Shown: one piece after another, positions 8,225 through 12,837 of the stretch
Numbering within the stretch: the first letter of the stretch is position 1
How the letters are laid out: every line of letters starts with the position of its first letter
Origin: Candidatus Zixiibacteriota bacterium
Lineage (GTDB): Bacteria > Zixibacteria > MSB-5A5 > GN15 > FEB-12
Length of the DNA: 14,586 nt
Assembly: GCA_035380245.1 (NCBI GenBank)
Contig: DAOSXA010000009.1
Span: forward strand, 1-14,586
Direction of reading: 5' to 3'
Notes under the pieces: generated by a model
Told to the model about the DNA's origin: nothing
The model's input: only the letters and a program-made list of their open reading frames with translations
Database searches by the model: none
Position numbers and translations under genes: made by a program

Positions 8225-8851
8225 ATGCAGAAATCGGCGCGCGGTGTCTGCCTGGCAATGGCGGCCGGGCTGCTGGCGATCCACGGCGCGGGGGCGGAGC
8301 CCTACCGCCACGCTCCCACCGGGATCGTCTTCCCGGATAGGCTGGCCGGGCTCGAAAAAAAGGCGGATATAACCGACTTCGAGCCGGACTACCCCGGCTT
8401 CGGCATCAGCGTCGGATACAACGGACCGGGCATCACGGTTACGGTGTACCTCTACACGCTGGGGATAAAGCGCATTCCCGCCGGCCCGGATTCTTCGATC
8501 CTGAAGGAAGAATTACAACATGCGGAGGGCGACATCACGACCATGGAGGAGAGGGGTAGCTATGCCAACGTGAAGAAGATCTCCGAAGGCAAGGCCCCGC
8601 TGAACGTAAACGGTTCCGGGCCGGTAGCCCTCTACGCCTACTACCGCTACACGCAGAACGGAAAATCCCGCGTGTCCTATCTCTACCTGACGGGGTTCCG
8701 CAACCACTTCCTCAAGATTCGTTTCACCTACGACAAGGACGTTCGGCTGACCGCCGAAAGAACCCGGATACAATTCCTGGAGGAGTTCAGCCGCATCCTC
8801 GGTGCCGGTGCCGAGGAAACGCCCAAGCAGGAAGTCCCGGCGCCCAAGTGA
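8225..8851 (+). CDS. Secreted protein, unknown function
   Basis: A 208-residue protein with a clear signal peptide (MQKSARGVCLAMAAGLLAIH, then GAGA and probable cleavage before EPYRHAP). A ribosome site AGAGGAAAG lies about five bases before the ATG. The mature protein alternates beta-like segments (ISVGYNGPGITVTVYLYTLG, VALYAYYRYTQ, SYLYLTGFRNHFLKIRFTYD) with a charged central helix and ends in a Pro/Lys tail. It resembles small periplasmic alpha/beta proteins rather than an enzyme; no catalytic motif is seen. GC-rich third codon positions match the toxin-antitoxin genes to its right, suggesting it belongs to the resident genome. No family name can be given. Confidence 0.75.
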   Translation: MQKSARGVCLAMAAGLLAIHGAGAEPYRHAPTGIVFPDRLAGLEKKADITDFEPDYPGFGISVGYNGPGITVTVYLYTLGIKRIPAGPDSSILKEELQHAEGDITTMEERGSYANVKKISEGKAPLNVNGSGPVALYAYYRYTQNGKSRVSYLYLTGFRNHFLKIRFTYDKDVRLTAERTRIQFLEEFSRILGAGAEETPKQEVPAPK

Positions 8852-8918
8852 TCGGATTATCTCTTGTCGCTGGATGGCGAAAACGAATCGGCATTCTGAA
8901 ACATATCTTGAAGCAGTG

Positions 8919-9182
8919 ATGCGACGGACTCCGAATATGCTGGTTGCCTTGATTATATGGGCTATCGGCTCCTCACTGCTGGCTTTGATATATCTGCTTT
9001 CACTCAACTATACCGTCATCGTTGCGGCCCTCATCGTGATAGCCGTCGCGTTAATCGGCAGTGTCGCCGCATATGCCGCGAACCGCCGACGATGGGCTTG
9101 TTTTGCCGCTGGGGTCCCGGCGTTCTTGGCCGTTTGCTGGTTCCTGATCTTTGTCGTAGTCTATTTTTTCCGTTCCGCTTAA
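8919..9182 (+). CDS. Small integral membrane protein with three predicted helices
   Basis: An 87-residue very hydrophobic protein. Three membrane segments are visible: roughly residues 7-27 (LVALIIWAIGSSLLALIYLL), 31-50 (VIVAALIVIAVALIGSVAAY) and 60-84 (ACFAAGVPAFLAVCWFLIFV), separated by short basic loops (NRRR) that suggest topology. The ATG at 8919 has only a weak upstream purine stretch (GAAGCAG). An in-frame ATG at 8874 would add 15 polar residues and lacks any ribosome site, so the start is uncertain. It begins 67 bp after the secreted-protein gene and may share its transcript. No family recognised. Confidence 0.5.
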   Translation: MRRTPNMLVALIIWAIGSSLLALIYLLSLNYTVIVAALIVIAVALIGSVAAYAANRRRWACFAAGVPAFLAVCWFLIFVVVYFFRSA

Positions 9183-9228
9183 AGCAATCTGACAGCCTGG
9201 TCTGCCCCGCTGCCGGGAATAGATCCCC

Positions 9229-9257
9229 TTGACTATGTAGCCCATGTGGGCTACCTT
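9229..9257 (+). promoter_or_regulatory. dinJ-yafQ promoter with embedded palindromic operator
   Basis: A good -35 box TTGACT (9229-9234) and a weak -10 box TACCTT (9252-9257) are 17 bp apart. Between them and overlapping the -10 lies GTAGCCCATGTGGGCTAC (9237-9254), an 18-bp palindrome with 8-bp arms and a 2-bp centre. DinJ/RelB-type antitoxins are known to repress their own operon by binding such palindromes at the promoter, so this is the expected autorepression site. The boxes and palindrome are seen directly; binding is inferred. Confidence 0.65.
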
Positions 9258-9282
9258 TATCCCGTAACGATGGAGGATGAAT

Positions 9283-9546
9283 ATGAGCAGAACCGCCACA
9301 GTCAGAGCGCGAATCGAGCCGGACCTGAAGGCCGACGTGGAGAAGGTGCTCGATCGTGTAGGCTTGAGCACAACGGAGGCGATCAACCTGTTCTACCGTC
9401 AGATCCGTCTGCGCCACGGGCTCCCCTTCCCCGTCGAGATCCCGAACGAGACCACGCGGCGGACCTTTGAAGCGACCGACCGCGGAGAGGATCTCCATGC
9501 ATACGGGAGTCTCGATGAAATGTTCGCGGCGCTCGACAAATGTTGA
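9283..9546 (+). CDS. dinJ: RelB/DinJ-family antitoxin
   Basis: An 87-residue antitoxin. The N-terminus (MSRTATVRARIEPDLKADVE) carries the ribbon-helix-helix DNA-binding strand and first helix, and 'LGLSTTEAINLFYRQI'-type sequence (here VGLSTTEAINLFYRQI) with LPFPVEIPNE is the DinJ/RelB signature. The acidic C-terminus (DRGEDLHAYGSLDEMFAALD) is the part expected to wrap the toxin. I chose ATG 9283 because GGAGG (9272-9276) then lies six bases upstream; the in-frame ATG at 9277 abuts that site and is unlikely to be used. The stop overlaps the start of the toxin gene by seven bases. Role: neutralises the YafQ-type toxin and represses the operon. Confidence 0.92.
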   Translation: MSRTATVRARIEPDLKADVEKVLDRVGLSTTEAINLFYRQIRLRHGLPFPVEIPNETTRRTFEATDRGEDLHAYGSLDEMFAALDKC

Positions 9547-9812
9547 AGCTCAAAACCACGACCCGTTTCGAGAAGGACTACAAAAAGGCCCGGACATCGG
9601 GCCGAGACATGTTCCGGCTCAAGCGGGTCATGACGTGGATCGCCGACGAGGAGCCCCTCCCGCCCGAGCTACATGACCACAAGCTCATCGGGAATTATCG
9701 AGGTCGACGGGAATGTCACCTCGCCGGCGACTGGCTCCTCATTTACAAGATCGAAGATGACAGCGTTATCTTCGAGCGCACGGGAAGCCACTCCGATTTG
9801 CTGAGGAAGTAG
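9540..9812 (+). CDS. yafQ: YafQ-family mRNA interferase toxin
   Basis: A 90-residue RelE-superfamily toxin of the YafQ branch. The family signature is intact: LPPELHDHKL, RGRRECHLAGDWLLIYKI and RTGSHSDLL. The residues matching the E. coli YafQ active site are present (H47, H60, D64, W65, H84), so the toxin appears functional. YafQ enzymes cleave mRNA inside translating ribosomes, commonly at in-frame Lys codons, causing growth arrest. The ATG lies inside the last codons of dinJ, so translation of the pair is coupled and antitoxin is made first. Length is normal for the family. Confidence 0.93.
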   Translation: MLKLKTTTRFEKDYKKARTSGRDMFRLKRVMTWIADEEPLPPELHDHKLIGNYRGRRECHLAGDWLLIYKIEDDSVIFERTGSHSDLLRK

Positions 9813-9847
9813 GCGCGGATATCGCACCGCAGGCTATTCGCCGCCAG

Positions 9848-9868
9848 CGCGCCGAAACCCTCGGCGCG
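9848..9868. terminator. GC-rich stem-loop between convergent TA modules
   Basis: CGCGCCGA (9848-9855) and TCGGCGCG (9861-9868) form a perfect 8-bp stem with a 5-base loop. It lies between the ends of yafQ (+) and vapC (-), where a bidirectional terminator would be useful. No U-tract follows on either strand, so intrinsic termination is doubtful; a weak terminator or mRNA 3'-end stabiliser is possible. Confidence 0.35.
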
Positions 9869-9894
9869 GGCGTTCGATAAAAGAGAAGACTAAG

Positions 9895-10296
9895 CTACTT
9901 CTCCCAGTTCTCGACCTGCAGATCCGGAACGCGGCGGAATTCCCGCTCGTTGTTGGTTACCAGCGTCAGCCCCAAAGCCAGCGCGTGCGCCGCAATCATG
10001 GTGTCGAGCGGTCCGATACGTTTACCCCGAGCTTCGAGTTCCGACCGGATACGGCCGTATCGGTCGGCAACCTGGTCGTCGTACGGCATCACCGTCATGG
10101 GTGTCATAAACTCGGCCAACGCCAGCTTGTTCTGCTTGGGGGCGGCGCTCTTGGCCACCCCGTACTCGAGCTCGCTCAGCGTAATCGCAGAGACGCAGAC
10201 GTCGTCAGGCCGCAACCTTGTCAGCCTGCGCAACAAGTGGGGAGAGCGTTTCCGGATCAACTCGATGCAGATATCGGTATCGAGCATGAACCGCAT
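9895..10296 (-). CDS. vapC: VapC toxin, PIN-domain ribonuclease
   Basis: A 133-residue PIN-domain toxin. The acidic metal-binding residues are visible: D6 and D8 in FMLDTDI, E42 in LSELEYG, D98 in GPLDTMIAAHA, with VTNNEREF supplying the fourth site (N116/E117 region). The sequence resembles the VapC branch that pairs with VagC/AbrB-type VapB antitoxins. Such enzymes cut tRNA or rRNA and stop translation. The start was placed at ATG 10296-10294 because it overlaps the vapB stop by one base; the longer frame upstream merely shadows vapB. The fold is full length and the catalytic set complete, so it is probably active. Confidence 0.92.
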   Translation of the reverse strand: MRFMLDTDICIELIRKRSPHLLRRLTRLRPDDVCVSAITLSELEYGVAKSAAPKQNKLALAEFMTPMTVMPYDDQVADRYGRIRSELEARGKRIGPLDTMIAAHALALGLTLVTNNEREFRRVPDLQVENWEK

Positions 10297-10523
10297 CACA
10301 GGCTTTTTCGTTCCTGCTGCTCGGGCTGAACACGGCGCGTCATGAAATCGTCCGAAAACTTGTCCAAGCTGTTCACCAGGGGCCCCCAAGGACTTTCTTT
10401 CGAGAAGAGAATGACGATGTCCTCAAACTTTTTTACATACACCTCGTCCCCTCGAAACCTGCACTCTTTCGGCAGACGCACGGCTTGGCTCCGGCCGTTC
10501 TCGAACAGTTTCGCTGTTTTCAT
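10296..10523 (-). CDS. vapB: VapB antitoxin, AbrB/VagC type
   Basis: A 75-residue antitoxin beginning MKTAKLFENGRSQAVRLPKE, the textbook SpoVT/AbrB (VagC-like) swapped-hairpin DNA-binding domain, followed by FRGDEVYVKKFEDIVIL. The C-terminal half (SPWGPLVNSLDKFSDDFM) is the toxin-binding tail. AAGGAG is six bases before the ATG. Longer in-frame starts exist upstream, but they would translate through the operator and lack family similarity. The stop codon overlaps the vapC start by one base. Role: blocks the VapC active site and, with it, represses the operon from the palindrome immediately upstream. Confidence 0.92.
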   Translation of the reverse strand: MKTAKLFENGRSQAVRLPKECRFRGDEVYVKKFEDIVILFSKESPWGPLVNSLDKFSDDFMTRRVQPEQQERKSL

Positions 10524-10535
10524 GGCTGTCTCCTT

Positions 10536-10579
10536 GGTATCTATCATGATAGATACCATTTTGGCGCAGCGGCCGTCAA
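10536..10579 (-). promoter_or_regulatory. vapBC promoter and 22-bp perfect palindromic operator
   Basis: 10536-10557 is a perfect 22-bp palindrome (half-site GGTATCTATCA followed by its exact complement), ending 12 bp before the vapB start. On the minus strand a -35 box TTGACG lies at 10579-10574; 17-18 bp further the -10 position (GTATCT or TATCTA) falls inside the palindrome. VapB-VapC complexes bind such sites, so occupancy would block the promoter. Confidence 0.7.
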
Positions 10580-10768
10580 TGTCATACTCCGCCGAACGAC
10601 TATGTCGACTCCGCTCATTCCCCCTTTGTGGTGAGAAGCAAAGAGCAGAGAGCATGGGGCATAGGAGGGTTCAGGGTTCAGGAAAACAGGAAAGAGCATG
10701 GGGCAGAGCATAGAAAAAGCCACGGCCCCCTTGGGGTTCAGGGGGGAAGCAGGGAAGAGCGTAAATCC

Positions 10769-10851
10769 GTCATTGCGAGCGAAGCGAAGCAATCTCCATA
10801 TATTTGAACTGCTCCAGAGATTGCTTCGTCGCTAAAGCTCCTCGCAATGAC
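10769..10851. repeat. Dispersed hairpin repeat (GTCATTGCGAG type)
   Basis: An 83-bp imperfect inverted repeat opening with GTCATTGCGAG and closing with CTCGCAATGAC. Inner complementary segments are GAAGCAATCTC and GAGATTGCTTC, around an unpaired centre. This sequence class is widespread as a dispersed palindromic intergenic element in deltaproteobacterial and candidate-phylum genomes, from my recollection. Only one copy is in this window. Transcribed, it would form a long stem. Confidence 0.7.
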
Positions 10852-10904
10852 CTCAAATATCCCGGGCCCTATGCTTACCCAAAACCCTTTCCCTATCTGT
10901 GTAA

Positions 10905-10926
10905 ACCTGCCTGCCGGCAGGCAGGT
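10905..10926. repeat. 22-bp perfect palindrome of CCTG/CAGG units
   Basis: A perfect palindrome whose half is ACCTGCCTGCC followed by its exact complement. Each half is itself a tandem of CTGCC. Similar GC-rich palindromes recur in intergenic regions of some uncultured bacteria. No adjoining U-tract, so it does not look like a terminator. Confidence 0.65.
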
Positions 10927-11006
10927 CTGTGGACTGCTTCCGAGGCCGAGGTGGTGGGTTCCTGAACCCTCACTTTCCCTATACTCCATGCCCTATGCTC
11001 CTATGA

Positions 11007-11058
11007 TTGACAGCGGCCCATCGATCAGGCTATTGTAGTATGACTACGCTATCGATGG
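11007..11058 (+). promoter_or_regulatory. Second vapBC promoter with two inverted-repeat sites
   Basis: TTGACA (11007-11012) and TATTGT (11031-11036) are 18 bp apart and form a good sigma-70-like promoter. GTAGT-ATG-ACTAC (11035-11047) starts within the -10 box, and an outer pair CCATCGAT (11018-11025) and ATCGATGG (11051-11058) brackets it. Either could be the operator for VapB; the arrangement fits autorepression. The right outer arm overlaps the ribosome site GGAGG (11057-11061). Confidence 0.6.
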
Positions 11059-11068
11059 AGGTATCGGC

Positions 11069-11275
11069 ATGCATTCAGTCGTTCTGTCGCCCAAATATCA
11101 GGTGGTCATCCCCCGCCCGGTGCGCAAGGCCATGAACCTTCGCCCCGGCCAGAAGCTGCAGGTACTCGAATACGAAGGCCGCATCGAGCTGATCCCCGAT
11201 CGGGACGTCGCCGAGCTGCGGGGATTCCTGAAAGGGATCGATACCGGCTTCGAGCGCGAGGGGGACCGGGTATGA
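11069..11275 (+). CDS. vapB: VapB antitoxin, SpoVT/AbrB domain
   Basis: A 68-residue antitoxin. MHSVVLSPKYQVVIPRPVRK is the AbrB-type DNA-binding signature (S..yQvviP..vR), followed by LRPGQKLQVLEYEGRIELIP. The last 20 residues (ELRGFLKGIDTGFEREGDRV) form the toxin-binding tail. GGAGG lies seven bases before the ATG. The stop overlaps the toxin start in an ATGA junction (11272-11275). It differs in sequence from the VapB at 10296-10523, so cross-neutralisation between the modules is unlikely. Confidence 0.92.
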   Translation: MHSVVLSPKYQVVIPRPVRKAMNLRPGQKLQVLEYEGRIELIPDRDVAELRGFLKGIDTGFEREGDRV

Positions 11276-11646
11276 ACCTGGTGGATTCCTCGGCGTGGTT
11301 GGAGTACTTCGCCGACGGTCCCAACGCCTCTCACTTCGCGCCCGTGGTGCAGCAGCCCGACCGGCTGATCGTGCCCGCCGTCGTCATCTACGAGGTCTTC
11401 AAGGTTGTTTTGAGGGAATCGGGCGAAAACGCGGCCATGCAGGTATGCGGCGCGATGCAGAAGGGCCGGGTCGTCGATCTCGACCTCAAGCTGGCCCTGG
11501 CGGCCGGCAAACTGAGTCTCGCCCTTTCCCTGCCCATGGCCGATGCCATGATCCTGGCGACCGCGCGCGAGTTAGGCGCAACGATCTGGACCCTGGACGC
11601 GGACTTCCGGGAGATCCCCGGCGTGAAATATTTCCCCAAGAAGTGA
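11272..11646 (+). CDS. vapC: VapC toxin, PIN-domain ribonuclease
   Basis: A 124-residue PIN-domain toxin with all expected acidic residues: D5 (MNLVDSSAWLEYF), E41 (PAVVIYEVFK), D91 (LPMADAMILATARELGA) and D109/D111 (TLDADFREIPGV). It terminates in VKYFPKK, common for this branch. The ATG shares four bases with the vapB stop, giving tight coupling. The predicted activity is cleavage of a structured RNA such as tRNA, leading to growth arrest. Unlike the minus-strand VapC it uses the 'VDSSAWLEY' type N-terminus, so the two modules belong to different subfamilies and were acquired separately rather than duplicated here. Confidence 0.93.
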   Translation: MNLVDSSAWLEYFADGPNASHFAPVVQQPDRLIVPAVVIYEVFKVVLRESGENAAMQVCGAMQKGRVVDLDLKLALAAGKLSLALSLPMADAMILATARELGATIWTLDADFREIPGVKYFPKK

Positions 11647-11796
11647 CGGGAACAGCCGCTATATATTACTGTTATCTCTGCAATATATGCAGAAGTAATA
11701 ATGCCAGAAATCCTGAAATCTTTTGTTCTCGAAGTATTGTGAGAATTCCTAAATATTTTCCCAATTGAATGATTTTTGCATTAAGGAGACAAGCAA

Positions 11797-12384
11797 ATGA
11801 CAAACATAGAAATCGTCACTATCCTTGCCCTCATCCTTAACCTGGGCGCATTAATTGTTGTAGCCATACAAACCCATTTAACCGGCAAAGCACTTCGCTC
11901 AGCGACCATTTCCACTACTTTGTCAATAAAAACTATGCAGGTCAATATGCTTCCGAGTGCAGGATGGCTAATAGATATTACTTGCAAATTTAATTCCTGG
12001 ATTAAAAATCTTAATGATACTATTAATATTTGCAGAAATATTGAGCTTACAAAAGATGCAAATCATCTAGAGAAACTTGCCAATGACAGCAGTATATATT
12101 GTACTGGACTGCTTCATTCGCAATTTAGAAAACATGCTCCCCTATGGCTCATTAACATTGGTATCGCTGGGGCTCAATATTATTATAATGCAAAATCATT
12201 ACAAACTTGCCTATGGCTTCCTTCTAAAAATACCCCTAATTTTGAACTTATCCCACCATTTATTCAAAGATGCGAAGATTCAATCTACTGGCTCAATGAA
12301 TTATTGACCTTTTTAGATGATGTAATACCAAAAGCATATTTAAATGCCCCTGCTAGTATAAATGAAGATAGATTCTTTCTATAG
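11797..12384 (+). CDS. Membrane-anchored protein of unknown function, AT-rich
   Basis: A 195-residue protein with AAGGAG eight bases before its ATG. Residues 5-26 (EIVTILALILNLGALIVVAI) form one membrane helix. The rest is probably cytoplasmic and helical, with Asn/Ile/Lys-rich content, an aromatic motif AQYYYNAK in the middle and PPFIQRCEDSIYWLNELLTF near the end. No family is recognised. Base composition is strongly AT-rich in contrast to the GC-rich vapC just before it and the secreted protein after it, implying recent transfer. A single N-terminal helix with a helical soluble body is common among small phage-defence and phage-encoded proteins, but nothing here proves such a role. Confidence 0.7.
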   Translation: MTNIEIVTILALILNLGALIVVAIQTHLTGKALRSATISTTLSIKTMQVNMLPSAGWLIDITCKFNSWIKNLNDTINICRNIELTKDANHLEKLANDSSIYCTGLLHSQFRKHAPLWLINIGIAGAQYYYNAKSLQTCLWLPSKNTPNFELIPPFIQRCEDSIYWLNELLTFLDDVIPKAYLNAPASINEDRFFL

Positions 12385-12837
12385 ATATCGAGTAGAAGGC
12401 CCACACAGTACATCCATATTTCTCTCTCCTTGCGCGTACTGACGAATAGCAGAAGGTGCTGCTTCCTATCGCAAGCAACACTGCGGTATACTCCATTCGC
12501 GATCTTATCTACGATTGCTCGATGTAGTGGGTGACTCATGCGTCTCTCTCCTCTGCCGAACAGCCTACTGAGCAGTCCTTCTCGGAGGGATGGTCCTTCT
12601 GGCTGTTTTGGGGGCTTGCACCACTGGTCCCTGCCAGAACTGATTTATCTCGGACCATAATCAGTAACCTCCCTATGCGCCCGTTTCAGCCCATCGAGAA
12701 CGTCGCAGCGCCGCCCACGACGAGACCATCGGGCCCCTCGCCGTCGAGCCGGGTTGTTTTTTATGCCCGGAAGGGTTACCATCGTAAATAAAACAGTTTC
12801 CGGGGAGCGCGCCAATCGCAGTAACCAAGGACGTGGT
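12385..12837. other. Gap between the AT-rich gene and the LRR protein; possible minus-strand gene remnant
   Basis: No clear gene. On the minus strand an ATG at 12539 with AGGAG eight bases upstream opens a frame starting MSHPLHRAIVDKIANGVYRS. It runs into the 3' end of the 195-residue gene and stops at 12285, so at most it is a truncated gene. A plus-strand frame at 12531-12791 has no family resemblance or ribosome site. A weak stem CCGGG...CCCGG encloses a T-rich loop near 12752-12773. No ribosome site is obvious before the gene at 12838. Confidence 0.4.

Larger units (their letters stand above)
10524..11068. other. Repeat-rich intergenic region between divergent vapBC modules
   Basis: No credible gene is found here. 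It contains the two vapBC control regions at its edges and, between them, short reiterated words. AGAGCATGGGGCA occurs at 10649-10661 and 10693-10705. GGGTTCAGG recurs several times around 10667-10685 and 10735-10743, and its inverted form CCTGAACCCT lies at 10961-10970. A long hairpin (10769-10851) and a 22-bp palindrome (10905-10926) are listed separately. The reading frames crossing it are shadows with low-complexity content. Confidence 0.6.

Noticed and set aside
9031..9498. 155-residue minus-strand frame across the membrane protein and dinJ
   Set aside because: It is antisense to two better-supported genes and to the dinJ promoter.
11665..11699. Stem CTGCA-ATATA-TGCAG with outer ATTACT/AGTAAT after the second vapC
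   Set aside because: The arms are short, asymmetric and AT-rich, with no U-tract, so I could not support a terminator.
11295..11768. 157-residue Arg/Gly-rich frame overlapping vapC
   Set aside because: It is the +2 shadow of the PIN-domain gene, which has complete catalytic residues.
12531..12791. 86-residue plus-strand frame
   Set aside because: No ribosome site, no domain, low-complexity Ser/Pro content; likely chance in GC-rich DNA.
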